Shown here: in pieces, positions 11,011 through 24,902 of the stretch
How the letters are laid out: every line of letters begins with the position of its first letter
Position numbering within the stretch: position 1 is the first letter of the stretch
Source of the DNA: Geosiphon pyriformis
Taxonomy: Eukaryota > Glomeromycota > Glomeromycetes > Archaeosporales > Geosiphonaceae
Assembly: GCA_016748015.1 (NCBI GenBank)
Contig: JAAOMT010000096.1
Coordinates: 180,039 to 244,038, forward strand
Length of the DNA stretch: 64,000 nucleotides
Reading direction: 5' to 3'
Notes under the pieces: generated by a model
The model's database searches: none
Told to the model about the DNA's origin: nothing
Seen by the model: the letters and a program-made list of their open reading frames with translations, nothing else
Translations under genes and position numbers: made by a program

Positions 11011-11590
11011 ACTAAAGTCTCATTTAGCTGAGAACAATGAAATTTTGCATATTTATCCAAGACTTGGAGCGAATAAAAGTATTTCGATACTAAAGAAAAG
11101 GTTTAATTCTCAATATCTAAAGTATAATATTAAGGTTTGTTAAAAAAGAAATGTTCATTTTGTTTTAAATCCTTGAATAATTCAAGTTTTAGTTATTTAC
11201 AAATAAACCAAGATTTCAAGTTGTTTACCATTTGATAAATGTAATTAGTATCATTACTTATTTTAAAGTTAATAACATTTCTTTATATTTTTAAAAAATA
11301 TATTAGATTTTGAAAATTTCAAACTTTAATTCATGAAGCTAATCAGAAATAGAGTTTGTTTACAGGAAAACTAACAATAACTTATAAAATAAAAATCTTA
11401 ATCTGGTTTTCATATTAGAAAAAATAAATTTGGTCTTGAAAATTTTCGATATAATCAAAATAACTCAAAAAAGAGTTAAAATTCTTTATTTGGATATATG
11501 AATTATTTTTTAATTGGTTTTTAACTCAATCTTTCATATTATTTAAATCAACATATTTTAAATTCCAAATAATTAAGTAAGAAAAATAAA

Positions 11591-14138
11591 AACATTTGCA
11601 TAAGCGATGATAAAACTGTTGTTTACAGCTGAATTGACACTGATTGCGATTGTTTATGTAGAAAAAACAATACTGGTTGAAGACTCAAAAGTAGTGTTTT
11701 CAGTTTCAAAGTTCTTAAAAAAAACAAAATTGTTGCTTTTGGGAATACTATGAAGAAAAACTATTTTTGGTATTCCAAAGAAATTGGCTATTACTATTAT
11801 AATAATTGCATTTGGTCATATCAAAGTAGTCATGATAGTAGTAGTAGTAGTTGTTGTTGCAGTGTGTTAAAAAAAACACTTTTATCTGACTGTTTTTACT
11901 ACTAAAAAAAATTCTTGGTTGTTGCTTTCTTAATTATAATAACAAAAATAGTAATTGCTTTTTTTTTCTCTTTGTTTAAAATTAAAAGATAAGAAAATTA
12001 TCATTTTTTGTTTAAATTATTGCAAAATTAATAAAACAATATTTGAATCAATTTTTTCATTTAACATAGTAATTTATAATTAAGATAAAAGAAAAAGTAA
12101 ATTAATTATTCGAAGAAATAATTTTATATATTTTAATACATTTTTATTTTGGTTTTAGCTGAAATTCTATCAGCTTATTTAATTATTATTATGACAATAA
12201 TAATAATTGATGAATAACTAGAAAAATGAATAATTAAAAAAAAATAATCAATGAAAAAATAATTAACTGAAAAATAAAATTTTTTGTAATGAAATAATTA
12301 AAAGTAACAATTAGCAACATTTTGTAAATTAAAATAATTGAAATAAGAGAATAAATAATTATTAGAATTAATTTGATAGAAAAATAAATATACAATAAAT
12401 ATAATTTGTATTTTTCAGTTTTTAAATTTAACGATTTATGAATAATATAATTAAAATTGAATTACAAATTTATATTATATACATTATTTTAAAAATTATT
12501 ATAAAATAACTTTTACAATAAATTATTTGATATACTTAATACAAAAGCTATATTATTAAAACTAATCATAAATTTTGTAAAAAAAATTATTACAATTAAT
12601 TACAAAATGATTTATTAAAAAATTAACTTTTTTATTTTTTTATTTAAATTTGAAATTAAAATAATTTTATCATTATTCAATATATATATACTGTTCTTTA
12701 TTATAATAAATTTTTATAGTTTTTAAGTTGTGACTTTGTTAATTTCAATTAACTATAGCTTTAAATAAAAAAATAAATTTATACCTATTTATTATATTTG
12801 TTACAGTTTATTTTGAAATAATATTTTGTCAAAAAAATAAAAATAAAAAATATAAACCACTTTTTTAAAATAAAAGTCTTATAGTTAAACTTTATTTTTT
12901 TGGCATCAAAACATTGTTTTCACTTCCTAAATTTTGTCGTCAATAACTTAGTCTATAGAGCAAGTATTTTGCTTCGTGTCCTTTAGAAGGGTCCCTATTT
13001 ACTAAATTTGTTATATTTCCTCATTACTGAACAATGTTACCGTGAAAATTCCATTCTCGATTTGGTACACAGCAGTCGCCATATCAATTATCCCATATTG
13101 GGTATTGCATCGGAGCACGACTTAATTTAATAAATGAACAAAGCTGAGTTTTTTCAATTCAAGGGACGTTTTTCGAGCATAGTGGGCAAATAATAAAATT
13201 TCTTCAATTAAATAACTATATCAGTATCGATTTATAAGGGTTTAATTTACTAAGTTTGTCAACTTGCTTTGCTTAAACACCCATCAAAAAACGAATATAT
13301 CAATAAGAAAAGAGGAGAATGTTCGAATTTTGAGGTATAATACCTTTTATTTTCCCACCATAAATATGCAAGTTGCTAAAATTCAGGTTGTCCTCTAAAC
13401 TTTTGGCTAGCAAATAAAATTTAATTATATAAAAATTGTGCAATTTCAAGTTTTTTGAACAATAGAAATACTTTAACCCTGTATTTTCCAAGAAAAACCA
13501 GTTTCTTAAAGAGAACTAAAATATCATTATGGTTTTACCCACAAGTACATACATTTTTCATAGATGTACATAGATGTAATTACACATGTTAAAAATACTA
13601 TTATTTTCGCAAGTAAATGTGTCTATTATTTTCACCATCAAATTTACAGCGTAAATCAAATATTATAATATGTACAAAAATTTTTTCCAATCCTATTTTG
13701 AAGCTATTTCTGAAAAAGTCCAAATTGATTTTCAATTTTAACATTCAAAATAGTTTTATATTATGTTTGCTTACGAGAACAGTTTGCGCTAGAAATTTCT
13801 CTTATTTTATGCAACATCCAATTTAGTAAATCTAAAAGCGACAAAATTTTAGATGTGAATACCAAAATTATTGTATCACTGTAAGAGAAGGATATGGGAA
13901 AACTTAATATCATTGATTTTGTAAACAGGTATTTTATAAACAATCCTTCCATTGACAAATATTGTTGCAAAACAAGAAATGACTGTTTTAAGATCAGGTT
14001 AACAGGTTTTTATTTGAGCGAATCCTGTTTGTCAAAGAAAAAGATGAAGCCTATAATTACCTAACGTCGAAGTTCGAGCGAAAATAAAGAGGTTTTGGCA
14101 CGCTATAATTTTTTTCAAAATTCGATTTTTCTGCCATA
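11591..14138. other. AT-rich intergenic region upstream of the first giant gene
   Basis: No gene was recognised. It includes a GTA/GTT triplet tract near 11840-11865 and a TA run near 12680. The last 60 bases before 14139 keep weak similarity to the region upstream of the paralogue (for example the GTCGAAGTT block), so a shared ancestral promoter is plausible. Confidence 0.5.
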
Positions 14139-17100
14139 ATGCTCATTGTCAATCAATCTAAGGAAGAGATTGGTGAGTATTTGAAAAGTGAAAATATAGC
14201 GATAAAAGATCACAAAACTTTTAAAGAGTTTAAAAATACTCAAAAATTCAGACCTAGCATCATAAATTTGATAAGATAGGCCATTTAATCAAAGAGCATC
14301 TTCTCATTCTGTTTGTAACCTAAAGTGCCTGATAAAAAAGAAGAAACTACATCAATTTTTCAATCGATTCTACATTCCGGTCTCGAAAAAAAATCCGATG
14401 TTAAGATACAATCAAGTTTATCCTTGGCCAATGTGGCTACAGCTTCCTCCTTATATTCAACGGAAGAAACTTTTACGAAAGGTATGACGAAAACAATCAC
14501 TATTTCTCCAATCGCAGTGTAGGATGCAACTTTTGACAAAAGTGTTTGATAAAGACCAGAGACCTATTGATATCGACTCTCCATGGGAAAACCATGAAGG
14601 GGATGTCATTGATGAGATGGATATCGACCCTCTTCAAGAAACAAATCAAATTGATACCGAGAGCGCTATCAGTCGTGATCTCTGTGAATCGATTCCCGGG
14701 CTTTATCGTCTGCTAGACCTATGCAAAGACGAAGGATCAAATGGTCTTGGTATGTGATTGGTTTCTGAGATTCTTTATTATTAAGCTTGGTTCTAATTGA
14801 AACGTTATTTTACTTTGCTCTTAACTTTCAATAATTTCTAGTCGATAAAATTATTATTTCCCAACAGTTCGTAAAAAAGCTTTGTAACGAGATCGTACCA
14901 AACAGTTTTAAATCAATTTCAAAAGTCAATTATAAAAAGCTAAATTCCAAGGCGATTTCCCTTGTTGGAGTTTATGGTCGAAACGAAATGATTGCAAACT
15001 TTCTTTTGCACCAAAACATAATTAACCATTCAATGTAAATTTCGGGTTTTCCCGGTCAAGTTTTTTCTTGATTTAATGGGATGAACTTTTTACGCTCATA
15101 ATTCCTTCAATCTTCTATTCTTAGTCATGGATCGCTCCTTAACAAAACTTCCCAAACAATAAATCAAGGGGGATCTGATGAGGAGCTCGATACCCTGCGA
15201 CCTGGAATCTATCTTTTACGCACCCCTTTCAGATCCAGTGATTCCAATCCTGCTAAACTTCAATTTTTAGTTGTACATTGGGGCGAAGAAGGCTGTTATG
15301 AAGATTTGGCATCTTCTCATCGAAAGAAAAACTTGACCAATATGCATCGGTATGTTTTGTCAAAGTTCATGGCATTCTCTTTAATTTTCAGCTTAACTAG
15401 TATCCAGTGCTAATGTATTTTTATTATCAAAAGTTATCTTACCAAACTGACGGAACATCAAATTTGCTTGATGAGTGAAAGAGATTTGGAAAATATTAAT
15501 TGGCAGATTTTCGGCAAGGAATTTGACGACGATGAAAAGGAGTCTGATGAGGAAGATCAAAGTGACGAGGATATCTGCTACGATTTTGAGGTTACAAAGA
15601 GACAAGAACAAAAAGAAGATTTTGAGCTTTTTCCTGGATTTGAGGTGTTTAATTTTTCTTTTTTTTCTATCCTAAAGAAACTAAGGTCCCTAATAGATTT
15701 AGCTCATTCCAAAATTGATTCGCCTTTTGAAATATACAAACCTTTATTAGATGCAATTGCCGAAAAATATGACTCGTGAATATATTCATCAGAACGAGCA
15801 ATCTGGAAACCTTGGTCTGGATTCTCTCATCGTTGAATCTGTTACAAATCAAACTTTTTTAACTCGAGAGATTGTCCCAGCAACTAAAAAAATTGAAAGA
15901 GGAATCATAACTCTAGAATCGGAAAGCTATTTCCGCGAATATTTCAAGAGCAAACTTGAAAAGCAAAAGTGTGCCCTTTTTCTAAGTCGTCAACTAAAAA
16001 TGCGAGAATTGGAGATTATTGTCAAGGATGGATTGAAGCTGAATGATCTTTTCACACCTTTAGAGGATGAATTGAAAGTTTTGGAGAAGGAAAAAAAAGA
16101 GATCAAGATAAAGCAAAAAGCAAGTTTAAAAGAAGATGCGGCACTCGTCGAAAAATTTGGACGGCGTTCTTTAAAATACGCCTACAGGTAACAAATCTGA
16201 ATGAAACTCCTCTGAGTGAACTTAGTTTCAAATATTAATCATACCTATTTTCACAGTTTTTTCGAATCACTCTTGCAAGAGGATAAGGAAAAGATGCCCG
16301 AATCTGGTATATTCAATTTTCATAGCTCGTTAAACCTTTCTTTGATCTGTTGAAAAGGCAAATAACTCCTGAATCAACACATCTCGAACTTCAATCAAGG
16401 TACAAAACTTGGCCAAAATGAAGGACAAACTGACGGTCAAGGGGGATTCAATGAGTCACTATCATCTGGTTCGAGCAAAGAAAAAATAGAAAGCGAGACT
16501 GCAGCAGATGAAATTAGTAAGAAAATTTGCTTTTGAAATTTTATAAATGAAACTATATCTTCTAAATTTAAACCATATTATGCATCTTTAAAATTATAAC
16601 TTAGTGGCTGAATATATAAAAGACAATTACCCAGATATTATACCAAAATTTGAAGAAGCTATTACTGCTATAAACTATAGACCATGGTTTGATATGAAAT
16701 GCCGTTTAACCTTTGCAAGACATATTGGTTTGTCCTCAGATATTCCTTCCACCCCAACAAATAATTCGGACAGAGCGGCCGATGAACCAGCTTTCACTGT
16801 ATCACAAATATTTTTGGATAAAGAGAAGAACCTCTTTAATTTAGTAAAAAAATATACCAGACAGCCCGATGAAACTGGGGCAAAAGCGGTTCTGAGCTTC
16901 TTCGTTGGAGGTAATATGCAGTATAGGCAAAATATTATTGACAAAGTAATTGAAGAAGCCAAAAACCTTGGAGATATTGACTTCGTCCGTCAAAAGTTAA
17001 GCCAGGAAGATGAGGATATTGTCTTTGCATTTTTTGAAGAATATAAGCGTTGGCGAAAACAAGTTTTTCCGAGTAATTTGAAAAATGTCATCCAAAAGAT

Positions 17101-20100
17101 CGATTCAAATTTAAACCTTTCCAAGCTTCATAGCAAGATTGATACTGAATTTCAACAAAAGGAACAAGCCTTGTCAAAACGACATTTAGAAAGGATTTGT
17201 ACTGAGGTCGAACTCAGATATCCCACCGGAGAAAAGCTAATTATTTTAAACCTGGAAGGTAATAGTAAAATAATTATACATATTTTTTGTCCTTTTCGAA
17301 AAATTTTAATCACTGAATTCATTCCTCATTTACAAATATAGCAAATTCACCATACTCATACCGTCGTCATTTTAAAATGCTTCGTGAATTCGAAGTTGTT
17401 CGGCCTGCTTTGCTTCGCTTCACAATTTATACGACTCAATTGAGTGCAGAGGATAATATGCAACTCGATAAAGATCATTACTTTATACCACAACCGCGCT
17501 TGCATTTTTTTGGAAGAAATTTGGAAACTTCATTTGAGCTTGATCCTGAGGCATATGAACTGAGGTTGCTTTGGCTTGAATTTTGTTTTCGAAGTTTTAT
17601 CACCAACTCACTTGATTATTTTTTTAGACACATAGCACAATTAGAAAATAAAAAGTTCCTAGTATTTCTTTGGCATAAATCGACCCACAGGCTTGAGATT
17701 TACTTTGATACAATTCAACGGCTGCCTAAGACTATTCACGATCAATCTCCGTTGAAAAAACTCAATACGGGTGAACACTTCCTTTTAGCGGTTAATGAAC
17801 CTAAAGGTTTAATAGCCATATATAACACTGAGAGGGCTGTGGTATGCATAGGTCACTTTTGAGTCGTCTGTAAAAATTATTACCTGCATGAAATTAACCC
17901 GTTATCTTATTGTTTTCTAAGCTCAATACTTATGGCTTTGAGCAAGAGCAATCGAGTCTCTATTTGCATTATCGCAATATACAACTGTTGCATTGGTATA
18001 ATGATGCGATTCCCGAAATATCACATTTTTTCTTCATTAAAAACACCGAGGATATTTGCTTTGTAGAGAAGGATGGTAGAGCCAAAATTTATAACTTGGT
18101 AAATGACAATTTTCGACCTGGAATTTCTCATTTTCCGGCAAACTCCAAGAAAGTCATGAGCACCCCTGATGGCACGTGTATCGTCGCTTTTGTAAAAGAG
18201 CGAATGAACATATCTTTTGGGAGCCATCAAGATGAAATCGAGGATCAAAATGTGCCAGACGAATGTGACTCGTCAACAGACACTGCTTCTGAGGATGAAC
18301 CGATAGCTAATGGTTTGGAGGATGAAGTTTTGAGAGATTTAGCTGGTGCAGAACCTGATGTCATAGGAAAAGAAGTAGATAATTATATCGCCAAGGGGTA
18401 TATATACTTTTGCGAGAACTTTACACGAGATGCTAATAAAATTGTTGAGATTCCATTACTGAATCCTTCAATTGAAATTTTCGAGTTTTCCATGTTTGAT
18501 AAACGACAAATCCATCTTACAACAATCGATCAGGAAAAGGGTATTTTCCATTCAGCCATGGTCAAAATGACTCACGCAAAAACTCAATACAGATTTGAGC
18601 GCCAGTCACGCAACAAATCTTTGGGTCAAATCAAATTAGAAGGCCGACGACCCTTTACAATTCATGGCAAAGGCACAAAATTCATGCGTGATATTCGCAT
18701 CGGGGACTATTTGGTTTTGGGCCAGGAAAAACGACAAGTAGCTGAGATTTTGTCAGACACACTCCTTAAAATATCCCCTCAGGCTCCTCAATTTGTCAAA
18801 TTTGAATACGGCGTATGGAAAGATTTCGGCATTGAACAAAGAAATACAGTTAATGGACTGATCGATGTTTACTCCATGGTATTCACAAAATATGCCATCA
18901 ACAGCCCAATCGGTCGTGTAGATCAACCTTTGACGCTGACTATTGTATTAGAAATTTCTCCCGAGAATCCTTTGAATTTGAAAGAATGCCACAAAAGATT
19001 CCGAAAATATGTGGATAAAATGTTTTTGAAGTTTAAAAAAGACACGAAAAAACCAATTGGCCATTTGAAACATTTTAATACTAACTTCACGACTTTCCAA
19101 GCATTTGATAATTTCGAGGTACATGCTAACACGTACCAACTCGGCGAGTAGGTTTCCCGATTGTTTTCTTTGTTCACTGCCATCGCTTTGTTGCTTTCAG
19201 TGCTGGTCAAACTTAAAAATCTTCACTGAATATGTACAACAGATGGATGGTCGATTTCTTTTGCTTGATTCCTCTTCAGATCGCTGTTGCCCGAGATAAT
19301 GAATTCGTTCCATTGCAAGATGGTCTATTTTCTCTTGATATCGAAAAACCTTCATTAGATGATGGATATGGATTCATTGGCAGCGTCAGCAAGGCTATTT
19401 CTTTTGGTTGGTACGAGGCCATATTCGAACATTATGCTAATCTAGAAGTGAAAGTTGTTTCATCAATGGGGGAGCAATCATGTGGTAAGTTTTATTATAC
19501 GCCGTGAAAATTTCCATTGAAAATATCGTCTGATGTTTTATTTTTGAAATCGAAAAGGGAAAAGCTATTTATTAAATCATTGTGTCGGTTCAACCTTTGA
19601 TGGATCTGCAATGGTTTGTTTAGAGTGGTATATCAACTTTGAAATTTAAAAATGGTATTAAATTTGCTTCAAATCAATTCTCCAATTAGCGTTGTACTGA
19701 AGGCGTTTGGATGTCTTTGGGTGAGTATTAGTCAATCTATGTTCAAAGTCTTTTCTACTCGTAAAAACTTAGTCGTAATATAACGATGATTATGCTTCTC
19801 GACACTAGTCAAAACCGACGACGTTCTTTATGTAGCGCTTGATTTTGAAGGTAGGTAGATTTTTGAATTTCGCACCTTGAATTAATAGCTTTCAAATTCA
19901 TGAAAATCATTTACAATTCCAGGACTTGCCAGTATCGAAAGAACGCCTCAAGAAGAAACCTTTTTACAACTCTTGAATGCTGCACTTTCTAACCTTGTTT
20001 TGTTCAAAAGTCAATTCGCCGTGAGTCGCGATATCTCAACAATGTTTCAACGCTTTCAGGACGGGACGAATTATTTTGGTGATGATCCAGACATTTTCCA

Positions 20101-23100
20101 GGTGATGAATATTTAACTAGTTTAAACTTATTTTCCTTTTGAGATGGATTTAATCCTCACGGTTTGCATCTTCAAAATAAATTTCAATGAATAGGCAAGA
20201 TTTTGTATTATTATTAAAGATGTAGCACGGTCAGATCGAGAAGATATTGTATCCGAGTTTCAGTCAAAGTTTTCAAAAATCGTTGACAAGGTTCGTCAAA
20301 GTGTTGAATTTTCTCTTTTAAAATATGAACGAATAAAATTCTATATATTTGAACACTGCAGGAAGAAGAAGATAATTTCATAACAAAACTCTATCGCAAT
20401 GAAATGAGCATTGTCCCATGGCCAGTTTTCAATGAGGCTTCCTTTTACACAACTTTTAAGCAATTGAAGGTTAAATTGGATGGACAAAATTCCAAGTATA
20501 AGAATGCACGAATTTTTGTTGAAAAAATTAAGGTAAATTTAAGAATAAGAATTACTGAATCTTCACATGTGCACCATGTTTAATTAACAACTTAAAATTG
20601 TGGCTTACAAGGTTCTGATGACAAAGCTAAAGTACAGTAAACTATTTTGCTTCTCTTTAGTTGCTTTATTTTTACTTTGATTTAATTTGCTTTGATTTTC
20701 GTTGTATATTCAGAGTTTGCGATTGGGGCAGTGTCCAAGCAACATTAATTACTATGCGCACTTTGGAATTGAAGAAATTTTTGAAGGATGCAATATCATG
20801 TGGATTTGAGCAAAAAGAAGATTTTGAGATGGATATTTCCGCCGACAACACAGTATCAAACACTAATCCATTTGAAAATCAATCGACATTGAATACCAAA
20901 CACCTTATGGTATATTTCGAAATTTATTTAATCGTTTTTTTTGCAAAGTAGCTACTGGAGCTTAGAATTTGTCACTTTATTAGAGCCGTGACGATGGCCA
21001 ATTAATTCCTGACCCAGAAGTTTCACTCGTTGAAATATTTCATGACATTGAGAATGACTCAACAAAACTAATGCCCGATGCTGGCTTGGTTTTATTGAAG
21101 GATGGGATGACGCTAACAAACCTTTCCTCGGGTTAGTAATATAATATCACTATCAATTATAATTGCCATTTTATAACTCGTTTCGCAAAACTTACCTTTT
21201 CTTTATTTAATGCGCAGATCTGAGAAGCTTTTTTGAGGAAAAAGTACAACCACGTGGTCAGATTCCCGATTCTCAATGGCTAGAGGAACTCGAGATTTTT
21301 GTCAAATTTATTATTCAAAGGCGCATCAAACGTGTACAGCAATGGTTTGCACGAAACACTAATCGCTTCGAGAAGGAACAGAATGAAATTGTTATTACAA
21401 ACTATGCACTCGAGCAAGAAATCAGCAGACTAAGTTTATTCTGGAATTTTTGTCGTCTTCGATGTAATGATTGTGGGCTTTTATGTATGAAAGCGAGTCG
21501 TCACAGTGACAACGAGCAAGATATGACTCATGACTGTTTAACTGATCACAAATGTCATTCAGAATGTCAATTCAGCGAAGCTCATTTAGATCAGACTATA
21601 CCAAAATGTAATAAGTTTGCAGGTCACGAGGGTCGTCATGCTTGTGAACAAAGTCATGCCTGCGGTGCTCCTTGCGTTTATGATGGGAAAAGAAATTGCC
21701 AGTCAAGATGTACTAAAGACATTGGCCATGAGTCAAATAACGGAAATGAAATTCATTTATGTGAGGCTACACGTCATTATTGTGGATCCCCATGTTCATT
21801 GAAGGCCGAGACACAAAAGGGGGAATACGAATGTCATAATACTTGTATTGTAAGTTTCTATCTCAAGTTTTTCCTTCAAAGTTCTTAAAAGCTTATTACA
21901 TTTATTTCTTCTTAACTTAATTTATCAAACAGATTCCATGTGAGGAAGTGCATTCAGTACATAAATGTGAAAACGAAGTTTGCCCTATTGAATGTCCAAT
22001 AAGCAATTGCCATCGGCGGTGCGAAAGCAAAGAACATTTTCATGACCTAGAGGGAAGCATTGACCATTTTTGCGGGTAAATAAAAATGGTTCTAAATGAC
22101 CAATAAAAATTACCAATTTGGAGATCTTATTTTTTTCCCAACTTTATAATAATTTAGTGGAGAGCATCAATGTGTCGAAAAATGCGAAGAAAATGGGATC
22201 TGCAAGATTATTACTGAGCCAACAGCCATTGTAAAAGAGGAAGCTGAATATGTCAACAAATTTGGGAGTTTCATGTTTACTAAAGTAAAAGTTTTTAGTT
22301 TGAATTTAATTAAAAATCTGCAACTGTTGTTATATTAAGGCTCAGCTAATTAAATTACCGCTTGGAAAATATTTAGTATTCCCAAAGCCCTGAACGACTT
22401 CCATGCTGTATTAAAATTCCTCCCTACAAATTCAAACATGATGGAAAACATGTACATGAAGAAAAAAAAGAACATAAATGCTCTCGAGATTGTCCGTCTG
22501 ATATGGGGCTCCACATAAAGGAGGAGGATAAAAAGCAATACAATTTTCATTATTGCAATGTAAAATGCCCAAATTGCGGTTATTATGTAAGGTTTCATTT
22601 TAAAGTAATTAATTTATGATTTTTGAACACTCTTAATCGTTTTAAATTTACTTCAGTGTATATCACCATATGATCATGGCCGGGATTGCAACAGCAAGCA
22701 TGGTAAACAAAAATTTCGATATAACTTTTGAAGTTACCAAAATTTCAATTTATAATTTAATCAAATATGGAATTTCTAATTAGCCACTGTACACGGAAAT
22801 ATGTATTTGACAACTTTCACCTGCGAAGAAGAAGAATTCGAATTTGAAGGTAACTTAACCCTATAACATAAAAAGAAGACCTTGATCATATTGCATTATG
22901 CATTCAAGAAAAGTCACTTTATGTAAAATCTTCAACTTTAGGACATCGATTAACTGTTGGAGACCATGGTGATTTTGTTCTCTGTCATAAAGTGGGTGTT
23001 AAAGCAAATTTTAAGTTTTAGTTATTAGTTGTATCCAGAAAGTAATCAAATTGAATTGTTCTGTAGCTTTGTGAAAACATAGGCAGGCATCGTCATATCG

Positions 23101-24503
23101 ATTACTGCAAAGATCCTGATGTTTGCAAAACCCATGGTGGATTGAAAAAGGAAGGAATACTTGAGCATATTAATGGTAGGAAAATCTCTTGAATTTTCAC
23201 AAGTGAAGATGCTGAATTCATTACAATTTTTTAATATGAACAGCTAAAATTAGTCCAAGCCCTCTTCGAGAGAAAGATTATATTTCCCACAAAGTGTATT
23301 GGGAGCGAACTGACTTCCAAGGTAAAGCTTTTGGAGCCATTTTCCATATGGCTTGGAACTTATCTCAAATATGAATTCTCTTTTAAATTCTTTACATATT
23401 TTGTTAAGACCCATATAATAAGGATCAACGAGAAAATTTTAAACAATGCGATCATGAATGTGCTGATGAAAAGCATCATAAGATTGACGACGTTACTGGA
23501 AGAGATCCTGTCAGATCATTTTGCACTCAAGATATCTTCCATGCAAAATTAGATCATACAAAGGCTCCTCCCGGAAATACTGGATATGTTACAGTAGACG
23601 GTCATCATTTTGCCTGTGAGAATCCGGTAACAAATATTGGAAACTTCCATATTATATTTGTCGTTGATAGAAGCGGCTCAATGGGTGACCAGGATTGTCA
23701 ACCTCGTTGTAGCAGTACCAAAACAAGTCGACTCTTGCTTTCTCATAAAAATCGGCTCGGAGCTGTATATGAAGCTTGTTATTCATTTATTGAGACGCGT
23801 AAAAATTCTCGTCAAAATACAAGTGCTGGCCAATCAGCCATTGATCGTGACACAGTATCTCTTGTACTCTTTGATACCGGGGCAATAATACCATTTGAGA
23901 ATCGAAGTCTCTCGAACTCTGACGAACTTTTGCGAATTATGATGCAATATCACCCATCGGGTGGAACCTGTTATCAAGCAGGAATACTGAAAGTTGCTGA
24001 TATAATTAATCAATATCATGACCCCACAAGGTAAGTTCAGTCTTGATCTTACGATTCTTTTCAAAGTTTGGATTTTATTAAAAAAGCAAAAAAAATTTTC
24101 CAGGACCAATATCGTTCTTTTTTTATCTGATGGTGAAAGCTATGGTTCTCATGATCAAGAATTGAGAGATTTATGTAATCGGGAGGCGAGCCGAGGGTAA
24201 TTCTTCAATGATGCTGAGTTATGATTGTATTCATTCGTTCGTGCTAAAATGAATATTTCATTTGCATCTCTTTAAAGCTCCCCATTGTTCTTGTATACAG
24301 TTTTGTTTGCGGCCGATGGACATAGCGGTCAATCACTCAAGACCATGGTCGATATTGCGAATCAATATCATCCAAAAGGCAACGCAAAAGATGCGCTCAA
24401 ATGTCAGTATGCGCTGGCGGTAGACGAAATCAAGCTTGCCATGCATTTTACTCAAGTTGCCGAAAGTTTACGCAAACATCAACCAATGTTGATCAAGAAG
24501 TGA
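14139..24503 (+). CDS. Giant GBP-like GTPase / Cys-rich / vWA protein, copy A, frameshifted in the P-loop
   Basis: I infer 34 exons: 14139-14172, 14326-14481, 14543-14749, 14842-15034, 15125-15349, 15434-15644, 15751-16187, 16257-16306, 16400-16516, 16605-17258, 17342-17841, 17922-19147, 19243-19484, 19558-19614, 19690-19720, 19809-19850, 19923-20101, 20195-20290, 20362-20532, 20612-20631, 20714-20909, 20984-21131, 21218-21849, 21933-22075, 22158-22284, 22377-22586, 22657-22702, 22784-22849, 22942-22991, 23067-23175, 23244-23321, 23409-24030, 24104-24196, 24278-24503. Every junction is GT-AG and in phase except exon 14, which has one extra A in the run 19560-19564 (five As; four in copy B). 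Translation then stops after about 1,430 residues, just past GEQSCGK. Corrected for that base, the product would be 2,530 residues with the domain order described for copy B: GB1-type GTPase 1413-1620, Cys/His-rich 1811-2290, vWA with DRSGS at 2304. The rest stays open, so the break is recent or a sequence error. Confidence 0.85.
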
Positions 24504-24902
24504 AGGAACCTTGCGAAATATAAAGGAATAGCAACAATCATAGAATCGCAATTAAAATGAGTCAGATTAATTATCAAGGACACTGATCGATATTTTTCTT
24601 GAAAGTTTTTAACCGATCCCCACCTAACCCACAATAATAAACTTTTTCTGCTCCTAAAAACGAAGACATCTGTGATTTGAGAATATAATTGCTTCAAATT
24701 GAAACTTTATTGGACTAAATAAGATAAAATTTTTTTCAAGTTTGAAAACCAATTTAAATGGTGCTATTTTTTAGAGCAGAAATGATAATTGCGTTGTGAT
24801 CAAATTTTTATTATATATATTCTACATAATTTCTAAACGCCTACATTCAAACCCAATTAAACTCCATATTACCATGCAAGTCCAATTAGGCTCCGCGTCG
24901 GC
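24504..24902. other. 3' flank of the first giant gene
   Basis: No gene seen. The sequence diverges from the copy B flank immediately after the stop codon, so the detectable duplication ends with the coding region. Confidence 0.5.

Larger units (their letters stand above)
10120..11590. repeat. Segmental duplication, copy 2 (Opy2-like locus)
   Basis: Counterpart of 95-1820, about 10 kb downstream in direct orientation. The block from the CTAAA repeat through the TATA box and the first coding third is essentially unchanged between copies. The 3' flanks are more diverged. Confidence 0.85.

Noticed and set aside
15644-15779. Reading through exon 6 of copy A without splicing
   Set aside because: Open in copy A only; the matching frame in copy B stops within a few codons, while splicing to the ATGCAATT acceptor keeps both copies in phase.
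18923-19210. Minus-strand frames opposite exon 12 of copy A, with twins at 46854-47141 in copy B
   Set aside because: Conserved only because the plus-strand exon is conserved; no start context, introns or domain.
19148-19242. Alternative acceptor at the CTTTCAG near 19200 for intron 12
   Set aside because: It leads to an early stop in copy A and to a stop shortly before the GTPase domain in copy B; the acceptor before 19243 keeps the conserved WMVDFFCLIPLQIAVARDN frame.
22350-22598. Minus-strand hydrophobic 82-codon frame
   Set aside because: Antisense of exon 26 in the Cys-rich region of the giant gene.
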